DNA from: Actinomycetota bacterium
GTDB taxonomy: Bacteria; Actinomycetota; Geothermincolia; Geothermincolales; RBG-13-55-18
Length of the DNA stretch: 64,000 bases
Direction of reading: 5' to 3'
NCBI GenBank assembly: GCA_014360645.1
Contig: JACIXD010000008.1
Span: forward strand, 108,710 to 172,709
Shown here piece by piece: positions 36,209 to 45,244 of this stretch. A program made the position numbers and the translations under genes. Each line of letters opens with the position of its first letter. Position 1 is the stretch's first letter. The notes under the pieces were generated by a model. It made no database searches and was not told where the DNA came from. It saw nothing but the letters and a program-made list of their open reading frames with translations.

Positions 36209-37027
36209 ATGGGTTATCCAAGGCAGGTGGTCAAGGCCTTTCTCTCCCTGTGGCCCTTCACCCACATGGTGAAGAGGCTCAGCCCCTACCCTCCCTTCCG
36301 GCAGCTCTTCGCCCCCCTGGTGAGGGAGGAGATCTTCAAGGTCACCTTCATCCCCGTGTGCGAGGACCTCCCGACCCCTCAGAACACCGCCCTTCCCCGC
36401 CAGGCCATCGCCGAGCTCATCAAGGCCTCCTCGCACCGTTTCCTCCATGACGGGTGCATCTGCCGCAACCAGGAGGGCTGTGTCAAGTACCCGCGGGACC
36501 TCGGATGCATTTTCCTGGGCGAGGCGGCGGCGCACCTCCACCCCTCCCTCGGGCACCGCGCCGGGGTGGAGGAGTGCCTGGAACACCTGGAGAAGGCCTC
36601 GGAGACGGGGCTCACGGGGATGGTAGGCCGCATCTGGTTCGACGCCACCACCCTGGGGCTGCTGCACGACTTTCGCAATTTCTTGGTGGTCTGTTTCTGT
36701 TGTGACTGCTGCTGCCTGGTGCGCACGGACCTGCGGGAGGCGGGCAAGGGCTTCAAGGACACCATCCAGAAGCTGGATTCGGTGCGGGTGACGGTGGGGG
36801 AAGAGTGCGTGGGATGCGGGACCTGCGCGCGCACCTGTTTCGTGGGAGCGGCTGCGGTGGTTGGGGGGAGGTCATTCCTCGACCCCGAGGCCTGCAAGGG
36901 ATGCGGCCGCTGTGCCCTGGCCTGTCCGCGGCGCGCCATCCGGGTGGAGTTCGACCCCGGCGACGCCCTTTTCCAAGAGCTGCTGGCCCGTGTCTCTCCG
37001 GTGATCAGGCCGCCGGGCGGGCGTTGA
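36209..37027 (+). CDS. Cysteine-rich 4Fe-4S ferredoxin-domain protein
   Basis: About 272 residues from ATG 36209 (GGAAGGAGG upstream). The N-terminal half contains DGCICRNQEGCVKYPRDLGC, and near residue 175 a striking CFCCDCCC run; the C-terminal ~75 residues are a standard dicluster ferredoxin (CVGCGTCARTCFVGAA and CKGCGRCALACPRRAI). No signal peptide is evident. I take it as a cytoplasmic electron-transfer or Fe-S-based reductase subunit of the type common in anaerobic Actinomycetota and sulfate reducers; partner unknown. Confidence 0.75.
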   Translation: MGYPRQVVKAFLSLWPFTHMVKRLSPYPPFRQLFAPLVREEIFKVTFIPVCEDLPTPQNTALPRQAIAELIKASSHRFLHDGCICRNQEGCVKYPRDLGCIFLGEAAAHLHPSLGHRAGVEECLEHLEKASETGLTGMVGRIWFDATTLGLLHDFRNFLVVCFCCDCCCLVRTDLREAGKGFKDTIQKLDSVRVTVGEECVGCGTCARTCFVGAAAVVGGRSFLDPEACKGCGRCALACPRRAIRVEFDPGDALFQELLARVSPVIRPPGGR

Positions 37028-37297
37028 GGCCGGAAGCGCGGTGTGTGGGAACGTGCGACCCCGCCGGGGCAGGGTGGGGATGACGGATCCCCGCGCGTGT
37101 CAAGGGTTCTTAACGTGTTCCGGAGGCGGACGGAGCTGCCGTGCGTGAGGCCCTGGCCGGGGCGAGAGATCCAGGAGGGGCGGTCCCGGACCCCGCGTTC
37201 ACGGCGCAGGGATGTGGGAGGAAAAGGCGGGCGGCACGAGCCGCTCGCGGCGTGGATCGATGTTGACCGCCGGCCGGAAGACCCTTAACGTTTGGAT

Positions 37298-37786
37298 ATG
37301 ACCAGATGCGGCGGATGTGGGCGGGAGTTCGAACTGGAGGAAGTGGAGGCCGGGTCGCGATTCCTCTGCGCGCGCTGCCTGCACCTCGAGGTGGCGGGGC
37401 CGAGACCCCGTCGCGTCCTCGATCACAGGGCCTTCCTCGCGGTGGCCGTCACCCTGCTCGCCCTGTTGTTCGCGGCGGGTTCCCTGCTGTGTGCGCTCTA
37501 CCTGGTGGGAGCCGGGAACCTTGCCTGGTTCATGGTCCTCGCCGCCCTGATGCTGGTGGTGATGGCCAGTGCCACCTCGGTGCTCGCCCGTAGGAGAAAC
37601 CTGGCCCTTCTGCTGGGCTCGCTCTACCTGCCCCTGGGGATATGGGCCTGCGCATGGCGCCTGGCGCCCGGTGCCGGCTGGGAGCTGAGCCGGGCCACGG
37701 GCTACGGAGGCCTGATGCTGCTGGGGGCGGGAGCGGTATGCCTCTATGTCTTTGGAAGGGACGCACGCCGTCTGCCGAGGCGCTAG
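37298..37786 (+). CDS. Zinc-ribbon membrane protein of unknown function
   Basis: About 162 residues. The N-terminus is a zinc ribbon (CGGC ... CARC, residues ~5-31); then four hydrophobic segments. I do not recognise the family. There is no Shine-Dalgarno before ATG 37298; TTGACC (37263-37268) and TAACGT (37286-37291), 17 bp apart, end 6 bases before it, which would make the message leaderless. The next gene, also a small membrane protein, begins 24 bp later and may share the transcript. Confidence 0.6.
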   Translation: MTRCGGCGREFELEEVEAGSRFLCARCLHLEVAGPRPRRVLDHRAFLAVAVTLLALLFAAGSLLCALYLVGAGNLAWFMVLAALMLVVMASATSVLARRRNLALLLGSLYLPLGIWACAWRLAPGAGWELSRATGYGGLMLLGAGAVCLYVFGRDARRLPRR

Positions 37787-37810
37787 AAGAGCGGGGAAGG
37801 GGGCGGGTCG

Positions 37811-38485
37811 TTGTCCTGGTGGGACCGCATGCTGTGGGAACTGGGTTTCGCCATCTGCCACCAGGAGCCTGATAAGCTGCTCCGCTTCGGGGACCGCCAG
37901 CTCTTCGTGTGCTCCCGGGACACGGGCATCTTCGTGGCCTTTTTCACCGTGCTCCTGGTCCTGTCCCTGGCGCGGGGCCGGGAGAGGGCGGGGATGCCCC
38001 CCGCCTGGATCCTTTCCGCCGCCGCGGCAGGGGTCCTCTTCCTTCTGTGGGACGGGCTGACCAGCTACCTCGCCTTTAGGGAGACCACCAACCTCCTACG
38101 CTTCCTCAGCGGCTTCGCGGCGGGGGGCGGGATGGCCTTTCCCGCCGCGGCCCTGGTGAACCGCGTGGTGTTCGGGGGCGACCGCTCCTTGCGGGTGGGC
38201 TCCGGTCCCGGTGATCTTATCCGGGCGGGGTGCGCTGCGGGAGCCGCGGCGGTGCCGTACCTGTGGCGGCCGGCCGCCCTGTTCTTGCCCGCGCAGCTCT
38301 GGCTGGCGGCGTGCCTGCTGGGCACCATATGGGCACTGAACCTGCTCCTGGTGCACCTGCTGCGGGGGAGGGAGGGGGTCGGCATGGTCCCGACCTATGT
38401 TCTCGCCGCGGCGGCCATGACCGCCCTGGAGTTCGCCGTCTCCCACTCTCTCCACCACCTCTTGCAGCCGGGCCTCCGGGCTTGA
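37811..38485 (+). CDS. DUF2085-like membrane protein
   Basis: A 224-residue polytopic protein starting at TTG 37811 (ATG 37829 possible). The N-terminal FAICHQEPDKLLRFGDRQLFVCSRDTGIF carries the conserved Cys-His and Cys-Ser-Arg-(D/C)-T-G blocks of DUF2085, followed by six or so hydrophobic segments. Function unknown; the paired Cys and His could bind metal. It follows the zinc-ribbon membrane protein by 24 bp. Confidence 0.7.
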   Translation: MSWWDRMLWELGFAICHQEPDKLLRFGDRQLFVCSRDTGIFVAFFTVLLVLSLARGRERAGMPPAWILSAAAAGVLFLLWDGLTSYLAFRETTNLLRFLSGFAAGGGMAFPAAALVNRVVFGGDRSLRVGSGPGDLIRAGCAAGAAAVPYLWRPAALFLPAQLWLAACLLGTIWALNLLLVHLLRGREGVGMVPTYVLAAAAMTALEFAVSHSLHHLLQPGLRA

Positions 38486-38641
38486 TGTACCGCTCATGGA
38501 CCGCCGCACCAGAGGATGTGCGGCCGTGCTCGCCGCCGCGCGCGGCGCTGAAGGGTTTGGTCCGCGGGGCGTGGAATACTCTTTTGAATGATGCAGGGAG
38601 GGGCTGCGGCTCCCTCGAGTCGCTTGGATCGGAGGTCAGAC

Positions 38642-38932
38642 ATGCACGCGAAAAAAGAGAGGATGAGGGTGGAACTCTACACCACCACCCACCGCATCGT
38701 AGCCGACCTGCACGTCTTCGCGGGAGCACGCCTCACGGACATCATGCAGTCCAGGGAGACCTCCTCATTCTTCGCCCTGACTGACGTGGAGGTGTACGAG
38801 CTGGCCACGGGGCGGGAGGTGTTCCGGACCGACTTCATAGATGTGAACCGCAGCCATATCGTCATGGTCCGCCCCCTGCAGAAGCCGCCGGCGGCATCCG
38901 CACCGCGCGAGGGCATGAGGCCTGGGTTCTAG
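38642..38932 (+). CDS. Small conserved-looking hypothetical protein
   Basis: A 96-residue protein, MHAKKERMRVELYTTTHRIVADL onward, with GGAGGT five bases before ATG 38642. The core alternates strands (RIVADLHVFAGARLTDIM, FFALTDVEVYELATGREVF) and ends DVNRSHIVMVRPL, consistent with a small beta barrel. I do not recognise a named family. It stands alone between a DUF2085-like gene and a convergent radical SAM gene. Confidence 0.6.
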   Translation: MHAKKERMRVELYTTTHRIVADLHVFAGARLTDIMQSRETSSFFALTDVEVYELATGREVFRTDFIDVNRSHIVMVRPLQKPPAASAPREGMRPGF

Positions 38933-39024
38933 CGCATAGCAGCAGGCCTGTCGATGGTCCGAGGAGATGGCTTGCGTACCTTGTCTCCGTTCCCCGGCGC
39001 GGGAGCCCGCGTGTATGCGTATCC

Positions 39025-39900
39025 TTACAGGTGGGTGAGGCGGCGGGGGGCGAGGAACTCCCGGGGGTTGCCGAGGGCCATCTCTACCGAGGCCAGCATC
39101 TTCTCGCGGTCCTCTGGCAGGTGTCCGTAGATGGGGACGTAGTTGGAGATGTGGTCGGAGAGGAACCAGGCGTCCTCCATCTCCAGCCTCTCCAGCATCA
39201 CCCGTAGCTCGCGCATGACCGTCTCCCCATCGGCCTCGCGGAACCTGCCCTCGCGCGCCTCCTCGTAGAGGGGGATCCCGGGCAGGAGGGCGAGGGTGCG
39301 CGGCCGTATGTAATGGGGCTGCATGGCGTTGAGAACCCGGGCGGTGTTCTCTGCGTGCTGCAGCCAGAGGTCCTCCCCTCCCAGCCCCAGGAGGATATAA
39401 ACCGAGAGGTCGATGCCCGCCTCCTTGACCCTCCTCGCGGCCTCGACCATCCCCGCCGAGTCCACACCTTTGACCATCCGGGCCAGGATCTCGTCGTCTC
39501 CCGATTCCAGGCCGAAATAGATGATGTCCAGCCCCGCCTCACGCAGGCGCCTCAGCGCTTTCACGGGCTTACCCTTTAGGAAGCGCGCTCCCCCGTAACT
39601 GGAAACTCTTTCCACTTCGGGGAAGAGTTCGCGGGCGTAGGCGATGATCTCGGCCAGCTTCTCGGAGTTCATGGCCACGGTATTGCCGTCGGCGAGGAAG
39701 ATGGAGGGGACATACGAATAAAGCAACCTCGCCTTTCGCAGGTCCGCCTTGACCTCCTCGACATCGCGCACGCGGTATTTCTTCATCTTGTACATGCCGC
39801 AGAACACGCAGCGGTTGTGGGGGCAGCCCAGGGTGACCTGGATGATCAGGCTGTTGGCCTCGCAAGGCGGCCTGAAAAGGGGTTCCTCGTAAGGCAGCAT
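39025..39900 (-). CDS. Radical SAM protein
   Basis: A 291-residue protein. QVTLGCPHNRCVFCGMYK carries the CxxxxxC-xx-C cluster-binding motif (Cys-Pro-His-Asn-Arg-Cys-Val-Phe-Cys) of the Elp3-like radical SAM group, and IIYFGLESGDDEILARMVKG with GLGGEDLWLQHAENTARVL are the SAM and barrel motifs. No extra cobalamin or SPASM domain is seen. These oxygen-sensitive enzymes use SAM to start radical chemistry; substrate unknown. A TATAAT on the minus strand (39922-39927) lies 22 bp upstream of the ATG. Confidence 0.85.
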   Translation of the reverse strand: MLPYEEPLFRPPCEANSLIIQVTLGCPHNRCVFCGMYKMKKYRVRDVEEVKADLRKARLLYSYVPSIFLADGNTVAMNSEKLAEIIAYARELFPEVERVSSYGGARFLKGKPVKALRRLREAGLDIIYFGLESGDDEILARMVKGVDSAGMVEAARRVKEAGIDLSVYILLGLGGEDLWLQHAENTARVLNAMQPHYIRPRTLALLPGIPLYEEAREGRFREADGETVMRELRVMLERLEMEDAWFLSDHISNYVPIYGHLPEDREKMLASVEMALGNPREFLAPRRLTHL

Positions 39901-40148
39901 CCTCCATCACTCCCACCGTATATTATAGGGGTCAGACCTCGGATCGGGAAACTAACCATAAAATGCCATAACGTGGCCTACCCCGGGAATCCCAGGACCC
40001 GGGTCCGGACCCTGGCCCCCCTCGTGGCAGCTTACCGACACTCGCCCCCGCAGACCGGAGATCCGGGGCCGTTCCCCGTGTACTCCTTTCGCCAAATGAT
40101 CGGGATTCTCCGAGAGAGCCAGGACCCGGGGAAAGAGCCCGCTCTTCT
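39901..40148. other. Intergenic region with a REP-like GGGGTC head
   Basis: About 250 bp. GGGGTCAGACCTCGGATC at 39928-39945 resembles the heads of the dispersed REP-like family near 46980, 48549, 52124 and 53561. No gene seen. Confidence 0.4.
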
Positions 40149-40865
40149 TCAGATGGCGGGCGCGTCGTCGCAGGCGAGCTCCGCTTCCGGTCCCGCGGTG
40201 TCCCCGGCCACCCTGCCGTCACGCAGCGTTATGATGCGGCGGGTGTAATCCGCGACCATGGGGTCGTGGGTGACGATGGCGAAGGTCTGTCCGGTCTCGC
40301 GGTTGAGGTCCCGCATGAGCTCTATGACCCGGCAGGTGTTCTGGGTGTCGAGTTCGCCGGTGGGCTCGTCCGCCAGCACCAGCATCGGCCTGGTCACCAG
40401 GGCGCGGGCGATGGCCACCCGCTGTTGCTCTCCGCCCGAAAGCTGCCCCGGACGGTTGCCGGCGCGCTCCCTGAGCCCCACCATCTCCAGGGCCTCCATG
40501 GCGCGGCGGCGCCGTTCCGAGGCGGGCACCTTTAGGTAGCGCAGGGGAAGCTCCACGTTCTCGCGCGCGTCGAGCACCGGCAGCAGGTTGAACTCCTGGA
40601 AGACGAAGCCGATCTTCTCCCTCCGCAAGCGGGTGAGTTCCCGGGGGGAGAGCCCGAGGGTCTCCCTTCCCTCCACGGTGATGCTTCCCGAGGTAGGCGA
40701 GTCCAACAGCCCGATGAGGTGCAGGAGGGTGGTCTTCCCCGAGCCCGAAGGCCCGACAATGGAGAGGAACTCGCCCGCCTCGATGTCGAGGTCGAGCCCG
40801 TCCACGGCCCTTATCTCTGCGGGTCCTATCCTGTAGACCTTGGTCACGCCTCGCGCCGTTATCAT
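40149..40865 (-). CDS. ABC transporter ATPase, LolD/MacB type
   Basis: A 238-residue ATPase. Walker [10 protein letters not shown] (38-46), Q-loop [10 protein letters not shown], signature [15 protein letters not shown], Walker [14 protein letters not shown] and switch His in IVTHDP are intact. The [14 protein letters not shown] and [20 protein letters not shown] blocks match the MacB/LolD export family, which works mechanically with FtsX-like permeases. It starts 4 bp after the permease stop, so the two form an operon. Cargo unknown (lipid, peptide or drug). Confidence 0.93.
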   Translation of the reverse strand: MITARGVTKVYRIGPAEIRAVDGLDLDIEAGEFLSIVGPSGSGKTTLLHLIGLLDSPTSGSITVEGRETLGLSPRELTRLRREKIGFVFQEFNLLPVLDARENVELPLRYLKVPASERRRRAMEALEMVGLRERAGNRPGQLSGGEQQRVAIARALVTRPMLVLADEPTGELDTQNTCRVIELMRDLNRETGQTFAIVTHDPMVADYTRRIITLRDGRVAGDTAGPEAELACDDAPAI

Positions 40866-40869
40866 GACC

Positions 40870-42021
40870 TCAATCCTCCCTCAGCGCCTCTATGGGCTTG
40901 AGACGCGCGGCCCTAAAGGCGGGGAAGAGCCCCGCCGCCGTGCCCAGGAAAGTGGCGAAGACCACGGGCCCGACCACAACCATGGGGGTCACGGAGAACA
41001 CCGTCACCTGGCTGGAGGAGGTGGCGCCGTTGAGGAAGCGGACGGCAATCAGCCCCGCCAGCACCCCCAGGACTCCTCCGAAGAAACCTATCATGGCCGA
41101 TTCCAGGAGGTACTCCGCGAGCACCGAGCCCGTCTCCGCCCCGATGGCTTTCTTGAGGCCGATCTCCCGGGTGCGTTCCGATACGGACATGATCATGGTG
41201 TTGATGATGGACAGGCCGCCCACCACCAGGGCGATGAAGCCGATGCCCAGGAGGATGGCGTTGAAGATCAGGCTGAACTGGGATATCTGTTTCCTGGCCT
41301 CGGAGGGGGAGATGACCTTGATGCCGCCCACGCCCTCCTCGATGCGCGCGGCCAGCTCCTCCGCGTCAACCCCTTCCTCCGGGATGACGTCGATGGTGGC
41401 GGCGATGTCCCTCACCTGGAAGTAGGGGTTCACCTCCCTAAAGAGGTCCAGCGCGTCCCGGTAGGACACGAAGGCGAAGCCGTCCGGGGCGGAGAGGGTG
41501 GGCGCGTATATCCCCACCACCTCGAAATCCCTCCCCCTGAGCTCCACCGCATCCCCTATCTCCACCTCGAACTTCTCCGCCAGGGTGGAGCCCAGCACCA
41601 CGCGGCCCTCGTCCCCCTCCCGCAGGATGCGCCCGCGGTCGAGGTCTATGAGGTTCAGGAGATCCTGGGCCTTGCTCAACTCCGTCCCCACGATGAGCTC
41701 CGGAGCGCCGAAGCCCGTGCTCTGGTCGGAGAGGAGCAGCCCGAAGCCGGCCACGGCGCTCTTCACCCCCGGCACCGCCTCGATCTCATCCGCCTTGGAG
41801 AGCTCCAGGTAGCGGTCGGAGCCTCCGAAGAGGCCGCTTCCCGAGGGCACCACCGAGATCTTGCTGGTGAACCAGGTCTCGGCGCCCCTCACCTGCTGGT
41901 TGAGGCGTGCGGAAAGGGCGCCCAGCACCGTGAGGGCGAAGATGCCCACCACGATGCCTAGGACGGTGAGGAGGGCGCGCGCCCTGCGCCTCCACATGTT
42001 TCTCAGCACGTATACCAGCAT
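40870..42021 (-). CDS. MacB/FtsX-type ABC transporter permease
   Basis: About 383 residues from ATG 42021 (GGGAG upstream). The plan is one N-terminal helix (RALLTVLGIVVGIFALTVLGAL), a large extracytoplasmic MacB-type domain, and three C-terminal helices (AILLGIGFIALVVGGLSIINTMIMSVSERTREIGLKKAIGA in pieces), ending AARLKPIEALRED, the FtsX-family close. It is the membrane partner of the following ATPase. Confidence 0.92.
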   Translation of the reverse strand: MLVYVLRNMWRRRARALLTVLGIVVGIFALTVLGALSARLNQQVRGAETWFTSKISVVPSGSGLFGGSDRYLELSKADEIEAVPGVKSAVAGFGLLLSDQSTGFGAPELIVGTELSKAQDLLNLIDLDRGRILREGDEGRVVLGSTLAEKFEVEIGDAVELRGRDFEVVGIYAPTLSAPDGFAFVSYRDALDLFREVNPYFQVRDIAATIDVIPEEGVDAEELAARIEEGVGGIKVISPSEARKQISQFSLIFNAILLGIGFIALVVGGLSIINTMIMSVSERTREIGLKKAIGAETGSVLAEYLLESAMIGFFGGVLGVLAGLIAVRFLNGATSSSQVTVFSVTPMVVVGPVVFATFLGTAAGLFPAFRAARLKPIEALRED

Positions 42022-42622
42022 GTTCACGCTCCCGACGCGAGAGAACAGCGCCGCGGGCAAGACGAAAGGAGAGGCGCCTTCGACCCCCGGTCACGACGGA
42101 TCAGGGCATCACTCCCGTACCTGTCCGCGCCACCGAAGACCGACACGACCCCTCCTCCGTTAAACTCATCGGAAAAGAACCATATTCGTATTGAAGAACC
42201 ATGCTTATTATTGACCTTCGCCCCGCCTTTATAACCCGATGGCGCTTGAAGCACATAACTTACGGGTGAAGCCAGACCTGACCTTCGCCCCGCCTTTATA
42301 ACCCGATGGCGCTTGAAGCACATAACTTACGGGTGAAGCCAGACCTGACCTTCCCCCCGCCTTTATAACCCGATGGCGCTTGAAGGGGAAGCGATGGCGG
42401 CGAGGTGGCTGGAGGCGTGATGTGCGGCGCGCCGCCTCGCGTTCCGGGTAGGGGACGGGGGATCGCGGGCACCGCGCCTCCGCATCGCCCGGCACGTGGT
42501 GTTGCGCGTGATGAAACGTGAGATCGGGGATGACGCCCCGCGCCCGGAGGGAAGCAAGCGCTCAGGCCGCGCCCCGATTTTGCGAATACGTACTCCGCCG
42601 TCCTGCGCCGGATAGCACTCTT
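42022..42622. other. Gap between ABC permease and NUDIX gene, holding a 67 bp array
   Basis: 600 bp with no convincing gene. The central part is the 67 bp repeat listed separately; the interval 42400-42622 has nothing recognised. Confidence 0.45.
42213..42387. repeat. 67 bp tandem repeat, 2.6 units
   Basis: GACCTTCGCCCCGCCTTTAT starts at 42213 and 42280, and a one-base variant at 42347: exact 67 bp period. Copies 1 and 2 are identical; copy 3 breaks off after GGCGCTTGAAG. There is no repeat-spacer alternation, so it is not a CRISPR array. Confidence 0.93.
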
Positions 42623-43225
42623 TCAGCCCGCTCCCGGGCCTCCCGCCTCGCGCAGCTTGATGATCTCCTCCACCGAGGCGTCGTGGAGGGCCACGCGGTA
42701 GGCGAACAGCCCCATGCCGGTGGCCAGCAGTCTCTCCCGGATGGGACCCTGCAGCTCCTCAAGGGTCACCCACCGCGTCTCCCTGATCTCCTCCAGATCC
42801 TGGTGGCGGAGCTCGCCGCCGTTGCGCATGGCGGTGAATACGAGGCTCCTCCAGTTCTCCGCCACCGGGCCGCAGGTGAAGCGGGCGTGGATGTGGAGTA
42901 TGAAGCGGTCGAGCTCGATCTCCAGGCCGGTCTCCTCGCGCGCCTCCCTCAGCGTCCCCGCCTCCAGGTCCTCTCCCGGATTGGCGGCCCCGCTGGGGGC
43001 GCGGTAGGCGCCGGGGGGGAACATGTGCTTGGCGATGGCGGCAAACTCGCGGTAGGAGCGGTCTTTGAAGATGAAGATGGTGACGTCGTGGTTGCGGTCG
43101 TGTTTCTTCGACCCGCGCAGCATCTTCATCTCCGCGGGCAAGATCTCGAAGCCGAGATCCAGGTGGCGCGGGGCGCCGTAGCGCTCCTCCATCGCCGCGA
43201 TCATCGCGTCGCTTACATAGGCCAT
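42623..43225 (-). CDS. NUDIX hydrolase
   Basis: A 200-residue protein. The NUDIX box is complete: GAANPGEDLEAGTLREAREETGL (Gly-x5-Glu-x7-Arg-Glu-x-x-Glu-Glu-x-Gly), near residues 95-120. N- and C-terminal extensions (YVSDAMIAAMEERYGAPRHLDLG; GPIRERLLATGMGLFAYRVALHD) are unassigned. NUDIX proteins cleave nucleoside-diphosphate-linked compounds; substrate unknown. Its start is 28 bp from the divergent cysteine desulfurase frame, with an AT-rich palindromic stretch (ATTATATATAAT) between that could serve both. Confidence 0.85.
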   Translation of the reverse strand: MAYVSDAMIAAMEERYGAPRHLDLGFEILPAEMKMLRGSKKHDRNHDVTIFIFKDRSYREFAAIAKHMFPPGAYRAPSGAANPGEDLEAGTLREAREETGLEIELDRFILHIHARFTCGPVAENWRSLVFTAMRNGGELRHQDLEEIRETRWVTLEELQGPIRERLLATGMGLFAYRVALHDASVEEIIKLREAGGPGAG

Positions 43226-43292
43226 GCCATGATTATATATAATCCTGTAAGGAATGATCGCGGTTCCCGTACTGGAGATGGAGATGATGGAG

Positions 43293-44453
43293 ATGCGCAG
43301 GATCTACATGGACCATGCCGCCACCACCCCCCCGCACCCCGAGGTCACGGCGGCGATGCTCCCCTACCTCGGCGAGAGGTTCGGAAATCCCTCCAGCGTT
43401 TACGGCGAGGGCAGGGAGGCGCGAAAGGCGGTGGAGAAGGCGCGCGCGCAGGTGGCGGAAGCCCTGGGGGCGGACCCCTCCGAGATCTTCTTCACCAGCG
43501 GGGGCACGGAGGCCGACAATCTGGCGATCATCGGCGCGGTATACGCCTCCGGCCGGGAGAAGGCCCATGTGATCACCACCGCCATCGAGCACCACGCGGT
43601 CCTGGAACCGTGCCATTTCCTGCAGGGCATGGGCCACGAGGTGACCTATCTCCCCGTGGACGGATCGGGGATAGTGGACCCGGAGGAGGTGCGCAGGGCC
43701 ATCACCCCCGCCACCGTGCTGATATCGGTGATGCACGCCAATAACGAGGTGGGCACGGTGCAGCCCGTGGGCGAGATCGCCGCCATCTGCAAGGAAGCGG
43801 GCGTCTATCTGCACAGCGACGCGGTGCAGACCGCGGGCGCCCTGGACGTCAACGTGGACCGTCTGGGGGTGGACATGCTCTCCCTCTCGGCTCACAAGCT
43901 CTACGGCCCCAAGGGGACGGGCTGCCTTTATATACGCAGGGGAACGCGCGTGCGCGGCCTGCTGCTGGGCGGAGGGCAGGAGCGGGGCATGCGCTCGGGC
44001 ACGGAGAACGTGGCCGGCATCGTGGGTTTCGGGGTGGCCATGGAGCTGGCGGCGCGGGAATGGAAAGAGAGGTCGGAACGCATCCTGCCGCTGAGGGAGC
44101 GCCTAATCGCGGGCATCCTGGAGCGCATACCCCACACCAGGCTCAACGGGGACCGCGAGCGGAGGCTTCCCAACAACGTCAACGTGCTCTTCGATTTCAT
44201 CGAGGGCGAAGCCATATGCCTGAAACTGGACTTCCAGGGCATCGCCGCCTCCACGGGATCGGCGTGCAGCTCCGTGAGCGGCGAGGCCTCCCACGTGCTC
44301 CTCGCCCTAGGCATCCCCCCGGAGGAAGCACACGGCAGCCTGCGTCTCACCCTGGGCAGGGAGAACACGCAGGAGGACGTGGATTACGTGCTGGAGACCC
44401 TGCCGCCCGTCGTGGAGGAGCTGCGCCGCATATCTCCCCTTTACCGCGGCTGA
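43293..44453 (+). CDS. Cysteine desulfurase (NifS/IscS type)
   Basis: About 386 residues from ATG 43293 (MRRIYMDHAATTPPHPEV); in-frame ATGs at 43254, 43278, 43284 and 43287 are alternatives. PLP lysine lies in SLSAHKLYGPKGTG, cofactor His in TTAIEHHAVLEP, and the active Cys in STGSACSSVSGEASHVL. It releases sulfur from cysteine for Fe-S clusters or thiolation. NifS-like enzymes can also release selenium from selenocysteine, so it could supply SelD, but no isc or suf partner lies beside it. TATAAT at 43238-43243 is a probable promoter element. Confidence 0.9.
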   Translation: MRRIYMDHAATTPPHPEVTAAMLPYLGERFGNPSSVYGEGREARKAVEKARAQVAEALGADPSEIFFTSGGTEADNLAIIGAVYASGREKAHVITTAIEHHAVLEPCHFLQGMGHEVTYLPVDGSGIVDPEEVRRAITPATVLISVMHANNEVGTVQPVGEIAAICKEAGVYLHSDAVQTAGALDVNVDRLGVDMLSLSAHKLYGPKGTGCLYIRRGTRVRGLLLGGGQERGMRSGTENVAGIVGFGVAMELAAREWKERSERILPLRERLIAGILERIPHTRLNGDRERRLPNNVNVLFDFIEGEAICLKLDFQGIAASTGSACSSVSGEASHVLLALGIPPEEAHGSLRLTLGRENTQEDVDYVLETLPPVVEELRRISPLYRG

Positions 44454-44471
44454 AGCCGTGCCTGGGGCCCT

Positions 44472-44906
44472 TCATCCCTCCCGGCGCTTCGGGCTTCCGC
44501 GGCGCGCCTTGCGCAGCAGTTCCATGCGCTCGGCGGCCATCTCGAAGCTGGGAGCCACCTCCAGCGCCTTGCGGTAATCCCTGCGTGCCGCCGCGATGTT
44601 CCCCTGCTTCAGGAAGAGGTCGCCGCGATAGATGTAGGTGATGGCCACCCCGGGCTCGAGGTTGATGGCCCGGGTGAGGTCCTCCAGGGCCCTCTCCCGG
44701 TCGCCCTTGCGCCAGAAGACCCTGCCGCGGTTGAGGTAGGCCAGGTAGAGATTGGGGTCGAACTCCAGCACCCGGGTGTATTCATCGATGGCGGCGTCCA
44801 GCTTGCCCTCCGCGGCATGGATGGACGCCAGGCTCATGCGGGTGATGGCCAGGTTGACGTTGAACATCTCGATGGCGAGGAAGTCGAACTCCTCTTCCGG
44901 GTCCAT
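44472..44906 (-). CDS. Tetratricopeptide repeat protein
   Basis: About 144 residues from ATG 44906 (MDPEEEFDFLAIEM). Three TPR units are visible: AITRMSLASIHAAEGKLDAAIDEYTRVLEFDPN, LAYLNRGRVFWRKGDRERALEDLTRAINLEPG and TYIYRGDLFLKQGNIAAARRDYRKALEVAPS in order. A cytoplasmic protein-binding scaffold of unknown partner. The start is uncertain: GAGG is 11 bases from the ATG. It is convergent with the desulfurase gene, stops 18 bp apart. Confidence 0.72.
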   Translation of the reverse strand: MDPEEEFDFLAIEMFNVNLAITRMSLASIHAAEGKLDAAIDEYTRVLEFDPNLYLAYLNRGRVFWRKGDRERALEDLTRAINLEPGVAITYIYRGDLFLKQGNIAAARRDYRKALEVAPSFEMAAERMELLRKARRGSPKRREG

Positions 44907-45244
44907 GCTCGAGATCACCTCGCTTCCAGGATTCGCGTAAAGTATAGCTGCCGTGCCCGGGCTTGAAAAGCGCGCCCGGTCATACCTTTCGGCCTCCCGG
45001 GACGCCGGACCGGGGGCGCGGAGCCCGCCCCGTTCCGCGATGCGGAGAAGCCGGCGCGGAACCGGGAGCGCGCGATCCTCGTTGAGGTGAGCGGGGGCAC
45101 CGGACGCCTCTCCTCGGCGCTTTCTCGACACCCACGCCGAGCCCGAGGCCGCGGCACGGGACCCGCTCACCCGTGATGGTAATCTCTCTTGCTTCGGAGG
45201 TGTTGCCGGCGCCCGCCGGCATGCAGGCAGCAAGGAGGGAAACG
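44907..45244. other. Divergent intergenic region, nothing recognised
   Basis: 338 bp between the TPR gene and the acyl-CoA synthetase. AAGGAGGGAAACG at its right end is the ribosome binding site of the latter. Confidence 0.45.

Noticed and set aside
42213..42387. CRISPR array
   Set aside because: Whole 67 bp units repeat without unique spacers, and no cas gene is in the window.
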